64,000 bases of DNA from Bryobacteraceae bacterium. GTDB lineage: Bacteria; Acidobacteriota; Terriglobia; Bryobacterales; Bryobacteraceae. The translations under genes were made by a program, and so were the position numbers. Numbering within the stretch: the stretch's first letter is position 1; each line of letters begins with the position of its first letter. The stretch is from contig JANWVY010000008.1 in the NCBI GenBank assembly GCA_025056455.1, positions 1 to 64,000 on the forward strand, written 5' to 3'. Under the pieces are notes generated by a model. It had not been told where the DNA came from. It searched no databases and saw nothing but the letters and a program-made list of their open reading frames with translations. Shown here one piece after another: positions 27,879-36,728 of this stretch.

Positions 27879-29108
27879 ATGCGGTGGCTACTTGTTCTTT
27901 TCGGCTCGCTTGCCTTGCAGGCGCAGGAGGCCTTGCTCTCTCGGCCCGAGGTGCGGCAAGCACTTGATTTCATCCGGGCCAACCACGATCGTCACCTCGA
28001 CCTACAAGTGAAAATCGCCGAGATTCCAGCACCTACGTTTCACGAGGGTGAGCGGGCCAAATTCATGGAATCTGAGTTCCGGCGCGTAGGATTAAAAAAT
28101 GTGGAGATTGACGGGCAAGGCAACGTTCTGGGCTGGCGGCCGGGTAGGACCGAACGGACTTTAGTGGTTGCGGCGCACCTCGACATTTCGTTTGCTCCGG
28201 GTGTAAACACCAAGGTGCGCAAGGAAGGGAATCGATGGTACGGCCCGGGTTTGGCGGACGATTCTCGTGGTCTTGCGGCTTTGGTGGCAATCGCCGAAGC
28301 GCTCCAGGCCGCGCATCTTGCAACCAACCGTACACTGCTATTTGTGGCTAATGTCGGCGAGGAAGGTCTTGGGGATCTGATTGGGGTCAGGTATCTCTTC
28401 GAAAAAAGCCCCTACCGGAGCCGTTTCGATGCTTTCATTTCGATTGACGGGACGGATCCAGCGCGCATTGTTCACGGGGGTGTGGGTGTCAAGCGATACC
28501 GCCTCACTTTGCGCGGCCCTGGCGGTCACAGCTACGGAAATTATGGACGGCCGAGCGCCATCCATGCGCTGGGAGAAATCATCTCGCGGCTGGCCGCCCT
28601 GGAGACACCATCCAAGCCCAAGACGACGTTCAATGTGGGGCGTGTTGGCGGCGGTACGGCAGTGAATGCCATCGCCGAGGAGAGCTGGTTTGAGGTTGAC
28701 CTGCGATCGGAAAGCCCCGCTGAACTGGACCGCTTAGAGCTTAAATTCCATGAAGCCGTGCGGGCTGGTCTCGAGGCAGAGAAGTTGCGACGAGCAGCCT
28801 CGGGTTTCTCCCTTCAACACGAGCTCAAACTGGTCAGCAACCGGCCTTCCGGCCAAACCGCGGAACGCTCGCCTTTGGTTCAAGCAGCGGTTTGGGCCTC
28901 AAAAGCGACGGGCCATGTTCCCTCCCTCGGCTTTGGGAGCACAGACGCAAACTTTCCAATTAGCCTCGGCTTTCCCGCCATCACCCTAGGCGGGGGAGGA
29001 AAGAGCGCAAACGCCCATTCCCTCCAGGAGTGGTTCGAGCCAGCCGAGGCGTGGAAAGGCCCTCAAACGGTCCTGTTGACCATTCTCGCTTTTGACGAGA
29101 GTCGCTAG
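27879..29108 (+). CDS. M20/M25/M40 family metallopeptidase (secreted)
   Basis: The 409-residue protein starts MRWLLVLFGSLALQAQ, a Sec signal peptide. Metal-site motifs of co-catalytic zinc peptidases are present: VVAAHLDISF (first His and Asp), YGPGLADDSRGLAAL (bridging Asp), and NVGEEGLGDLIG (Glu-Glu). The lid or dimerisation domain lies at GGHSYGNYGRPSAIHALGEI. The C-terminal metal ligand region is ITLGGGGKSANAHSLQEW. It probably cleaves di- or tripeptides in the periplasm, next to a TonB receptor gene that may import the products. Confidence 0.9.
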   Translation: MRWLLVLFGSLALQAQEALLSRPEVRQALDFIRANHDRHLDLQVKIAEIPAPTFHEGERAKFMESEFRRVGLKNVEIDGQGNVLGWRPGRTERTLVVAAHLDISFAPGVNTKVRKEGNRWYGPGLADDSRGLAALVAIAEALQAAHLATNRTLLFVANVGEEGLGDLIGVRYLFEKSPYRSRFDAFISIDGTDPARIVHGGVGVKRYRLTLRGPGGHSYGNYGRPSAIHALGEIISRLAALETPSKPKTTFNVGRVGGGTAVNAIAEESWFEVDLRSESPAELDRLELKFHEAVRAGLEAEKLRRAASGFSLQHELKLVSNRPSGQTAERSPLVQAAVWASKATGHVPSLGFGSTDANFPISLGFPAITLGGGGKSANAHSLQEWFEPAEAWKGPQTVLLTILAFDESR

Positions 29109-29217
29109 GTTTTACCAAAGCGACACCGCCCCAGCCCTGGCCGCTGGTTGAAGCTGGAGAACTGCGATCCCTCTATGACGAAATTCAAGCGAAACTGTTC
29201 AATCTTTAGCAAAATTG

Positions 29218-29226
29218 TGTTACACT
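29218..29226 (+). promoter_or_regulatory. Possible extended -10 promoter of the TonB receptor gene
   Basis: TGTTACACT is an extended -10 element (TGn plus TACACT) in the AT-richer stretch 120 bases before the ATG at 29346. The -35 region is weak, so this is tentative. Confidence 0.3.
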
Positions 29227-29345
29227 CTATCATTGCTCAGGGGAGTCAAGAGGTGGGTCTTTTCCAACGAAAGCCGCCGCTTAGCCTCAGTTGGGGAAAG
29301 TTCATCTCTGTAGTGGAAAGTTCGAAAAACGAAGGAGCTAGTACG

Positions 29346-32300
29346 ATGCTTCATTCGCTGATCATTTTCTTGTCGCTGTGTCTCACCAGTTCTTCGATAT
29401 TTGCGCAAACCAGTGGAGCGATTTTGGGGACAGTGACAGACCCGAGCGGCGCCACGATCGGGTCGGCCAAGGTGACGATCCGTAACCTGGGTACGGGGTT
29501 CACACACAACACGGTTTCTGGTCCCGACGGGCGTTTTCGAGTTCCCCAGCTTGCCGCTGGCTCTTATGAGCTCACGGTGGAAGCGAGCGGCTTTGCCAAG
29601 TACGTGCAGGGACCGATCGTTTTGCAATTGAATCAGAATGCGGAAATCCCAGTCCGGATGGAGCTTCGGAGTACGAATGAAGTAGTGACTGTGACGGCGG
29701 ACGCCGCCCTGATCAACACCACCAACGCGGAAATTGGCGTGAACTTCGATTCGAAGCGGATTCAAGAATTGCCGCTTGCGCCGAACCGGAACATCCTGAA
29801 CGCGGCCCTGTCCGTTGCGGGCGTATCGCAACTTTCTTCCGGTAACTCCACGTTCACCTCGGGTGGCGTTTCCTTTTCCGTGAATGGATCCCGCACGCGC
29901 TCCAACAACTTTGTGATCGACGGCTCGGACTCGAACAATGCCTCGATCGGCGGACTACTTCAAGAAATCAACAATCCCGACACGATCGCCGAATTTCGTC
30001 TCATCACGAATCAATTCCTGCCGGAATACGGGCGCACGGCGGGCTCGGTCGTGAACATCATCACCAAGTCGGGCACGAATAACTTCCATGGAACGTTGTT
30101 TTGGATGAATAACAACAACAAGCTCAACACCCGTTCCAATCTCGAAAAGCGAACCTTCCGCGATTCGCCCTGGCGCATTGAGAACCAGTTTGGCGGGACC
30201 TTCGGTGGGCCGGTCATTAAGAACAAAACGTTCTTTTTCGGCTCCTTGATGCGTTGGACAGATCGCGAATTTGCCGCCGGCGCCAGCATTGGAGGCGCGC
30301 CGACTGAGGAGGGCAAAAATGCTCTGCGGCCGTTTGCGGCGACCCGACCCCAATTACAGGCGTTGCTCGATTTCTTGCCCGGTGCGCAAGTTCCGAGCGG
30401 CCAGTCCCTCACCGTGACGGCTGACGGTCGCACCATCTCCGTTCCCATCGGTACGCTATCTGGGGCCCAGCCCGCCATGTTAAACGCCTGGCAATGGTCG
30501 GTGCGAGGCGATCATCGCTTCAATGACAAGCACACGCTAGGCAGCCGGGTGTTGTGGGATGACCGGGAATCTATCAGCGGACAGGCGGTGCCGCCCGGTC
30601 TCACCTCCCAGTCTCCCGCCTCGCGCAAAAACATCAACGCCTTCCTCAATAGCACCCTGTCCGCGTCTATGTTTAATGAGTTTCGGGTGAGCTTCCAGCG
30701 CGTGGTCTCGCAAACCAACGCTGCTGACCCTAACTCTCTGCGGATCCCGTCGTTCGAAGTGAACGGTCTGGGGTTGATCGGTTTCAACGCCGCGGCCTCG
30801 CGGACGGCCATCGGTCTTGCGGTGAACTTACCTCAGGCTCAGGCTTTAACGAACTATCAGATCATGAACAACTTTTCGATCTTGAAAGGCACACACGCCA
30901 TCAAGATGGGCATTGATTTTCGCCGCCAAGACCAAAACCAAGATTTTAATCCCACGATCCGCGGGCGAATTCAATACGCCGACCTTCAAGCTGTGATCGA
31001 TGACCGGCCCCTGAGCGCTTCGATCAATTCCTTCCTCCCTGGAGTGGGGCGCTGGCAGGCCTACAAATACTACGATTACTTCTTCTTCTGGCAGGATGAG
31101 TGGCGCGTGAAGCCGAATTTTACGCTCACCTACGGCATCCGCTACGAAACGCCCGGCAACGCTTTCGAGTTCCTTCGCCGGGTCAACGAAAAGGTCGTGG
31201 CCAATAATAATAACGATCCGCGCTACCGGATGGACCCCGCGCCCCCGCGCGACCGGAACAACTGGGCCCCGCGCATTGGCTTTAATTATCGTTTCGGTCA
31301 AGGCAAAGGACCGCTCGGATGGCTTACTGGCGACGGCAAGCTGGTCATGCGCGGTGGATACTCTCGCACCTACGACATCATCTTTAACAACATCGCACTC
31401 AACATTTACAGCGCTTTCCCGTTCACCATTGTGAACAATTTCCCTGCTGGCCAGCCAGGCAGCTTCCAGCGCATTCAAGACATTGCTTCGGGCCGCATTG
31501 TTCCGACGGTTACCAATCCCATGACCGTGCCCCGGACGATCGTCGACGCAGGGTTCCGGGCGCCCTACTCTGAGCAGTTCGCCTTCCAGTTCCAGCGGGA
31601 GCTGGCCAAGAACTGGGCTCTCACCATGGGCTGGATCGCAACCAAAGGCACTGCGCTCTTCCAGACCGTCGATGGCAATCCAACGCTGCCAAGCAACAAC
31701 AACAACGGCACGCTGCGGGTGATTCCAGACCGCGGCGTGATTCGCCTGCGCGCCAACTCCGCTTCTTCGATCTACCACTCCTTCCAAACCTCGATTGAGA
31801 AGCGTCTCTCCGCGAATTTCTCGCTCGGCGCGCATTACACCTGGAGCGCCTTCATCGACGACGCCTCGGAGATCTTTAATCCGTCAGTAGCTGGTGAAAT
31901 CGCCGTCTCCCAGGACAGCTTTAACCGTCGAGCTGATCGCGGGCGCTCCACCTATGATCGGCCCCACCGGTTCACAACCAACTTCACCTACGAGTTTCCG
32001 TTCTTCCGAGACCAAAAGGGCGTTGCTGGCAAGATTCTTGGCGGATGGTTCCTCTCGAGCCTGATGAGCTTCCAGAGCGGGCCGCCGTTCTCACCGCTCG
32101 CTGGCATCGATCCTGGTTTCCGGCTTTCAGGCATCGACGCCCTCGTCGGCAACGCCATCCGTCCCAACCTGGCTACCGACCTGAATCTGTCGAAGATGTC
32201 AGTTCAGGAGATTTTCCGCGCTGGCACGTTCAACACTGCGACCCGCGTTTTCAGCCTATTCCGCCAGCCCACGGCTGCTGAGCCGATTGGCGACGCAGGC

Positions 32301-32537
32301 AGAAATATTCTTCGCGCAGATGGCATCAACAATATCGATCTGGCTGTGAAGAAAACCTTCAAAATGCCGTATAAAGAAGGTCATACCTTTGACCTTCGGT
32401 TCGATTTCTACAATTTGACCAACTCGCGGGATTTTGGAATCCCAACGGCATTTGTCAACAACGCTGGTTTCCTGAACCAGTGGAACACCAATGGCGGCAA
32501 GCGCCGCATCACGTTCCAATTGCGGTACGCCTTCTAA
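29346..32537 (+). CDS. TonB-dependent receptor with carboxypeptidase-regulatory-like domain
   Basis: A 1063-residue outer-membrane protein. A signal peptide (MLHSLIIFLSLCLTSSSIFA) is followed by the CarboxypepD_reg-like domain (GAILGTVTDPSGATIGSAKV to ~residue 105), then the plug with SVNGSRTRSNNFVIDGSDSN and TAGSVVNIITKSGTNNFHG, then a ~850-residue beta barrel ending in RITFQLRYAF, the C-terminal aromatic BAM signal. This is the large "Oar-like" type that is highly expanded in Acidobacteriota; the ligand is unknown. The ATG at 29346 is supported by AAGGAG eight bases upstream and the signal peptide. A perfect terminator follows 22 bases after the stop. Confidence 0.95.
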   Translation: MLHSLIIFLSLCLTSSSIFAQTSGAILGTVTDPSGATIGSAKVTIRNLGTGFTHNTVSGPDGRFRVPQLAAGSYELTVEASGFAKYVQGPIVLQLNQNAEIPVRMELRSTNEVVTVTADAALINTTNAEIGVNFDSKRIQELPLAPNRNILNAALSVAGVSQLSSGNSTFTSGGVSFSVNGSRTRSNNFVIDGSDSNNASIGGLLQEINNPDTIAEFRLITNQFLPEYGRTAGSVVNIITKSGTNNFHGTLFWMNNNNKLNTRSNLEKRTFRDSPWRIENQFGGTFGGPVIKNKTFFFGSLMRWTDREFAAGASIGGAPTEEGKNALRPFAATRPQLQALLDFLPGAQVPSGQSLTVTADGRTISVPIGTLSGAQPAMLNAWQWSVRGDHRFNDKHTLGSRVLWDDRESISGQAVPPGLTSQSPASRKNINAFLNSTLSASMFNEFRVSFQRVVSQTNAADPNSLRIPSFEVNGLGLIGFNAAASRTAIGLAVNLPQAQALTNYQIMNNFSILKGTHAIKMGIDFRRQDQNQDFNPTIRGRIQYADLQAVIDDRPLSASINSFLPGVGRWQAYKYYDYFFFWQDEWRVKPNFTLTYGIRYETPGNAFEFLRRVNEKVVANNNNDPRYRMDPAPPRDRNNWAPRIGFNYRFGQGKGPLGWLTGDGKLVMRGGYSRTYDIIFNNIALNIYSAFPFTIVNNFPAGQPGSFQRIQDIASGRIVPTVTNPMTVPRTIVDAGFRAPYSEQFAFQFQRELAKNWALTMGWIATKGTALFQTVDGNPTLPSNNNNGTLRVIPDRGVIRLRANSASSIYHSFQTSIEKRLSANFSLGAHYTWSAFIDDASEIFNPSVAGEIAVSQDSFNRRADRGRSTYDRPHRFTTNFTYEFPFFRDQKGVAGKILGGWFLSSLMSFQSGPPFSPLAGIDPGFRLSGIDALVGNAIRPNLATDLNLSKMSVQEIFRAGTFNTATRVFSLFRQPTAAEPIGDAGRNILRADGINNIDLAVKKTFKMPYKEGHTFDLRFDFYNLTNSRDFGIPTAFVNNAGFLNQWNTNGGKRRITFQLRYAF

Positions 32538-32559
32538 CGCCGACCGAAGATGACCAGGT

Positions 32560-32597
32560 CGCGGAACGCTCGTCTGGCGTTCCGCGATTTTCTTTTG
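32560..32597 (+). terminator. Rho-independent terminator of the TonB receptor gene
   Basis: An 11-bp perfect stem TCGCGGAACGC / GCGTTCCGCGA with a 7-base loop is followed by TTTTCTTTT. It lies 22 bases after the receptor stop and ends nine bases before the convergent Ldh-family gene. Confidence 0.85.
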
Positions 32598-32606
32598 TGA
32601 GCCGGC

Positions 32607-33674
32607 TTAACGCTCCACCACGGCAGGCGGAACTGCGTTAACCTTGGAGGCGGTTTTGATCAACTCTTCCCACACGCCTTTCGATAAGGGAATACCGTTG
32701 CGCAGGCGTTCCTCCTTATTACGCCATTCAGGTTCCCCAGCAACAAGCACTTCGTGGTAGCCGGGGGCGGGAGGCGTATTTTTGACCAACTCAATCAGCC
32801 GGTCCATGCGCGCCTGGAATTCCTCTATAGGAAGATAGCGACTGACATCGACGCCAAAAAAGGCGAATCCACACCGCATCGGCCGGCTACGGATGCGAAT
32901 TCCGCCGACCTCCGTCGACATCGCGCCTCCGCTTAGCACGGCGACCAAAATCTCCACCATGAAGGCCAGGCCACTTCCCTTATATCCCCCGAGCGGCATA
33001 GGCATCCCTTTGATCGCCTCTTCGGTTCGCGTTGTAGGAACTCCTTGCGAGTCCATGGCCCAACCGGGCGGAATCTCGGGCTGACCGGAAAAGTGGGCTT
33101 TAAAAATCTTTCCCATCGCTACAGTAGTCGTCGCCATGTCCAGCAGCCAGGACCGATCTGCAGCGCCAGGCAGAGCCATACAAATCGGATTCGTGCCGAA
33201 CCGCGGCTCGCGACCCTGCCAGGGCGGCACCAAGGGCGTTGCGTTGCACATGCTGATACCGATCAGCCCGCCCCGCGCAATCTTCTGTGACCAGAACGCC
33301 GCAGCGCCAAAATGGTTGGCCTCGCGCACGGTAACCAAGGACACGCCATGGGCCTTCGCCAGCCGGATGGCGTGTTCGCAGGCAGCATGGGCCACCACTT
33401 GGCCTAAGCCATTATCGCCGCTGTAGACCATGGCGCCGCCGCTTTCAGAAACCACATGGCCCTCGGCGTGAACGTCCACGCAGCCCATCAGGATGTGGTC
33501 AATGTAGAAGTTCAGCAGCTGCACGCCATGCGAGTCGACGCCTCGCAGATTCGCTTCAACCAGTGACTCCGCTACGAGTCTTGCTTTATCCTCCGGCACT
33601 TTCGCCCCCAGGAGCATGGCTTGGGCGAATTCGCGCAGCGGTTCATGAGAGATTACGATCAAGGACTCGCGCAT
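32607..33674 (-). CDS. Ldh family (malate/L-lactate-type) NAD(P)-dependent oxidoreductase
   Basis: The 355-residue protein is a member of the LDH2/MDH2 family (YbiC, ComC, DpkA): ANLRGVDSHGVQLLNFYIDHI, VREANHFGAAAFWSQKI, GISMCNATPLVPPW, GTNPICMALPGA and PMPLGGYKGSGLAFMVEIL. These enzymes reduce 2-keto acids or cyclic imino acids with a non-Rossmann nucleotide site. It is the last gene of the minus-strand catabolic cluster, six bases after the sugar-binding lipoprotein gene. Confidence 0.9.
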   Translation of the reverse strand: MRESLIVISHEPLREFAQAMLLGAKVPEDKARLVAESLVEANLRGVDSHGVQLLNFYIDHILMGCVDVHAEGHVVSESGGAMVYSGDNGLGQVVAHAACEHAIRLAKAHGVSLVTVREANHFGAAAFWSQKIARGGLIGISMCNATPLVPPWQGREPRFGTNPICMALPGAADRSWLLDMATTTVAMGKIFKAHFSGQPEIPPGWAMDSQGVPTTRTEEAIKGMPMPLGGYKGSGLAFMVEILVAVLSGGAMSTEVGGIRIRSRPMRCGFAFFGVDVSRYLPIEEFQARMDRLIELVKNTPPAPGYHEVLVAGEPEWRNKEERLRNGIPLSKGVWEELIKTASKVNAVPPAVVER

Positions 33675-33680
33675 GGGCGC

Positions 33681-34643
33681 CTACTGCGAGTGGATCTTCT
33701 TCAAATCGGGAAAGAGCAGTTTTTGGGTTTCAGGCTTCTCTAAATCCTCCTTCCGCACGATGACCGCGGAAAGGTCGATGCGTTTGGGAGGAATCTTGCC
33801 CGCTAGCCGCTCCGCCAGCGTACGCACAGCTTCGTAGCCGATGCGGAAGGGATCTTGCACGATCATGGTTTGAATTACGCCTTCGCGCAGATTTTCAATC
33901 AAGGTGTCGCTCGAATCGAAGGTGACTAGCTGAACCTTGCCTTGGAGGCCGCGCGCCTTGACGGCAAGCGCGGCGCCGATCGAACCTGGCTCGGCAGAAG
34001 CAAAAATACCTTTCAAGTTGGGGTGGCCCGCTAAAAAATTCTCCGCTACCGAGCGGGATTTAGCGCGGTCGGATTGCCCGAACTGGCGCGCGACAATCTT
34101 GAGTTTCGGGAATTCTCTAGCAAGCGTGTCTTCAAATCCTTTCTCTCGGTCCATGGTTGACTGGCTGCCCGGCGCATGCATGAGCAAAGCAATTTCTCCT
34201 TCGCCCCCAGTCAACCTGGCCAGCTCACGGGCCGCCATCTGTCCTCCCTCGTAGTTGTTGGTGGCGAGAAAGGTCATAAACTTGTCGCTGTCCAAACCTG
34301 AATCGAACACTGTTACCGGAATATTCGCTTCGACGGCCCGCTCGACGGGCTGAACGAGGGCCTTACGCTCGGCAGCGGCGATGGCGATACCGTCCACGCG
34401 CCGCGCAATCATCGAATCGAGAATTTGGATCTGGCGACTGTAATCGGTCTCCGAGGGAGGTCCATTCCAGAGAATCTCGACCCCGAAGTCGTTGCCCGCG
34501 GCAAGGGCTCCAGCCTGCACAGAGACCCAAAAAAAATGAGACGTCGCCTTGGGAATCACAGCTAGTTGCTTTTTCTTGGGAGCGGACCGGCAACCCGCGG
34601 CCAGCAGCGTGACCACAAGCGGCAGAATCCACTTACGCGGCAC
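33681..34643 (-). CDS. Sugar-binding lipoprotein (periplasmic binding protein type 1, RbsB-like)
   Basis: A 320-residue lipoprotein with lipobox LLAAGC near residue 17, then a type 1 PBP: VSVQAGALAAGNDFGVEILW, DSMIARRVDGIAIAAAE, VTVFDSGLDSDKFMTFLATNNYEGG and ASAEPGSIGAALAVKARG. It should bind a sugar for an ABC importer or sensor, but no permease or ATPase gene is near. The start is set at a GTG (34641-34643), which overlaps the end of the SDR gene by 11 bases; a TTG five codons upstream is the alternative. The overlap supports co-translation within the cluster. Confidence 0.88.
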   Translation of the reverse strand: MPRKWILPLVVTLLAAGCRSAPKKKQLAVIPKATSHFFWVSVQAGALAAGNDFGVEILWNGPPSETDYSRQIQILDSMIARRVDGIAIAAAERKALVQPVERAVEANIPVTVFDSGLDSDKFMTFLATNNYEGGQMAARELARLTGGEGEIALLMHAPGSQSTMDREKGFEDTLAREFPKLKIVARQFGQSDRAKSRSVAENFLAGHPNLKGIFASAEPGSIGAALAVKARGLQGKVQLVTFDSSDTLIENLREGVIQTMIVQDPFRIGYEAVRTLAERLAGKIPPKRIDLSAVIVRKEDLEKPETQKLLFPDLKKIHSQ

Positions 34644-35391
34644 ACCATCCCCCGTCAATGATGATATCCGTGCCCGTGATAAAACCAGCCTCCGGCGAGC
34701 AGAGATAGAGCGCCAGCTGTCCGATCTCTTCCACCTTGCCCCACCGTCCCACCGGAATCTTCGATAGAAACTGCGCGTTCAGTTCTGGATTCTGCATGAG
34801 CGGAACGTTCATCTCGGTGGCGAAGGGACCAGGACTAATCCCGTTCACCGTGATTCCTTCTTGCGCGAGTTCCAGCGCCAAGGCGCGCGTCAGGCCGAGT
34901 AGCGCTGTCTTACTGGAAGAATAAGCTGAACGGCCCGGCAAGGACACGTGGCTCATAATTGATGTCATGTTGAGGATACGGCCATAGCCTTTGCCTTTCA
35001 TGAAGGGCACAAAGGCACGGCAGAGGAGAAACACGCTGGTGAGATTGGTATCAATGACGCGGTTCCACTCCTCGAGCGTGAAGTCGACCAGATTCTTGCG
35101 TAAATTAATGCCAGCGTTGTTAATCAGAATGTCGCAGGTATGAAACTCGGCGATTACCTTTTGCCGCGTCTGGTCCACTTGTTCTTCGCTGGTGACATCG
35201 GCGAGGTAGATTTCGGCCCGCGAGCCAGTCGCTCGAACCGCTTCGGCCGTTTCGTTTAATTTGTTTGCATCTCGCGCGATGAGAGCCACGCTGGCGCCAG
35301 CTCCTGCCAGCGCCAGGGCCATCGCTTTTCCCAAACCGCGACTCGCTCCGGTAATGACCGCTACGCGTCCTTCAAGCATTTTCTCTTTCAT
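34633..35391 (-). CDS. SDR family oxidoreductase
   Basis: A 252-residue classical short-chain dehydrogenase: VAVITGASRGLGKAMALALA (TGxxxGxG), NNAGIN, and the active-site SxnYxxxK as MSHVSLPGRSAYSSSKTALL. TGTDIIIDGGWCAA is the usual C-terminus. Members close to gluconate 5-dehydrogenase act on sugar acids; given the neighbours this is plausible but not proven. The ATG overlaps the stop of the PH-domain gene (ATGA). Confidence 0.93.
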   Translation of the reverse strand: MKEKMLEGRVAVITGASRGLGKAMALALAGAGASVALIARDANKLNETAEAVRATGSRAEIYLADVTSEEQVDQTRQKVIAEFHTCDILINNAGINLRKNLVDFTLEEWNRVIDTNLTSVFLLCRAFVPFMKGKGYGRILNMTSIMSHVSLPGRSAYSSSKTALLGLTRALALELAQEGITVNGISPGPFATEMNVPLMQNPELNAQFLSKIPVGRWGKVEEIGQLALYLCSPEAGFITGTDIIIDGGWCAA

Positions 35392-35846
35392 GAGATCTTC
35401 CTGTTTGGATTTTGCTCGGCCACGCGGTCCAGAATCTTTTCGGCAACCTCGCGCGGCGAATTGATTTCCGGCATGTGCAAGCGCCCTGTCTCACCCGCGG
35501 TCTCGATCGTCAAATCGCCAATTCCCAGTAACCGCTGGCCAAAAGTCTGGCTCACGGTTACGTCCTGGACTTTGCTGAGAGGCACGGAGCGCGACGTCTT
35601 AGCGAGCATCCCGCTTTCAAACTTCAGACGGTCGCCAACCAGTTCGAGCGTAGTAAAGACAGCTCGCAGATGCCGGCTAGCGGCGAGCACAATCAAAAGG
35701 GCCGGCACCGCGAAAGCCAGCATCCACCAGTTCGTTCGGAAACTGCTAGACCAGCCCAACCAAGCGATGCCGGCTGTGAGCAGCAAGGCAAATGCATAGT
35801 TGATTGTCACCAGTTTGGTGCTGGGGCGAATTTTCAGCGCGGCCAT
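35388..35846 (-). CDS. PH domain-containing membrane protein (bPH2, YdbS-like)
   Basis: The 152-residue protein has two membrane segments (LVTINYAFALLLTAGIAW and WWMLAFAVPALLIVLAA) followed by a bacterial PH domain, TTLELVGDRLKFESGMLAK, SVPLSKVQDVTVSQTFGQRLLGIGDLTIETAG. Function unknown. It is inserted between metabolic genes and coupled to the SDR gene. The ATG at 35846 is favoured because it begins MAALKIRPSTKLV; an ATG 21 codons upstream is possible but adds non-family residues. Confidence 0.8.
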   Translation of the reverse strand: MAALKIRPSTKLVTINYAFALLLTAGIAWLGWSSSFRTNWWMLAFAVPALLIVLAASRHLRAVFTTLELVGDRLKFESGMLAKTSRSVPLSKVQDVTVSQTFGQRLLGIGDLTIETAGETGRLHMPEINSPREVAEKILDRVAEQNPNRKIS

Positions 35847-35936
35847 GGAAAAACCTAACCGGCTTATTGTATCTTGCCTGGTGCAAGCGCTGGGAAACGG
35901 TTCTTCCATCCGGCGAACAGTCTCCTCAACCCGGTT

Positions 35937-36728
35937 TCAGCTGCAGGCTTGTTTGCTGAGTTTAGCCCGCAGCGCTTGGATTTCTGTCTGGAGAGCGCTT
36001 CGGTACAACGCGATATCCGCCTTCCAGGAAATGACATTAAAGCCCAGGGCGATCCACTGATCGGCTTGAGCCGCATCGCCCGGTTGGATGCCAGCCAGTT
36101 TGTGGTGCTTGTGAGCGGCGGCGACCACGGCTTGGAGGCTGGCAAGAAAATCCGGGTGTTGAAACTGCCCTGGGATCCCCAAGGCGCTGGACAAATCAAA
36201 ATGGCCTACCCAAACACAATCCACGCCGGGAGTGGCGCAAATCGCCTCGACGTTGGAGACTCCCAGTGGGCTTTCAATTTGACAGATAACGGTGGTGTTC
36301 TCATTGGCATATTGCAGATAGGCCACCGGATCGGGCACGACGTAGTCGTTGTGCGCCGTGCCAAGACCTAAACCCCGTTTCCCCAGCGGCGCATACTTGA
36401 CGGCCTCCACAATCGACTTCGCTTGTTCTGGGGTTTCGACGTTTCCAATCATGACCCCAAGCGCGCCGGCATCGAGCGTCCGCGCGAGGAAATGATACAG
36501 CGGCTGAGGCACCCGGACAAAAGGAGCGATGTCGGTTGCCTTGTAGAAGGCCACCAAATCCGCGACCCGCTCGGTATCAAAACCGGTGTGCTCCATGTCG
36601 ATGACGACAAAATCCAGATCCGCGGCCTTGTGTATCATTGCGATGCCGCGTGTGCCGAACTCCATGATCATGTGACCGACCGGAATCCGGCCTTCAGCGA
36701 CAACTTTTCGAAATCGGTTTGGTTTCAC
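35937..36728 (-). CDS. HpcH/HpaI family aldolase
   Basis: A 263-residue class II aldolase (2-keto-3-deoxy-sugar acid or 4-hydroxy-2-oxoheptanedioate aldolase type): MIMEFGTRGIAMIHKAADLDFVVIDMEHTGF, ICQIESPLGVSNVEAI (metal-binding Glu), and DCVWVGHFDLSSALGIPGQF (metal-binding Asp). It splits a 2-keto acid into pyruvate and an aldehyde. The start is GTG at 36726-36728, preceded by AGGAG with six-base spacing and overlapping the upstream stop as GTGA; an upstream GTG at 36752 lacks this site. Confidence 0.9.
   Translation of the reverse strand: MKPNRFRKVVAEGRIPVGHMIMEFGTRGIAMIHKAADLDFVVIDMEHTGFDTERVADLVAFYKATDIAPFVRVPQPLYHFLARTLDAGALGVMIGNVETPEQAKSIVEAVKYAPLGKRGLGLGTAHNDYVVPDPVAYLQYANENTTVICQIESPLGVSNVEAICATPGVDCVWVGHFDLSSALGIPGQFQHPDFLASLQAVVAAAHKHHKLAGIQPGDAAQADQWIALGFNVISWKADIALYRSALQTEIQALRAKLSKQACS

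Noticed and set aside
30846-31835. 329-codon open frame on the minus strand inside the TonB receptor gene
   Set aside because: It lies wholly antisense to the barrel of a well-supported TonB receptor; its composition is that of a shadow frame in GC-rich DNA and it shows no domain.
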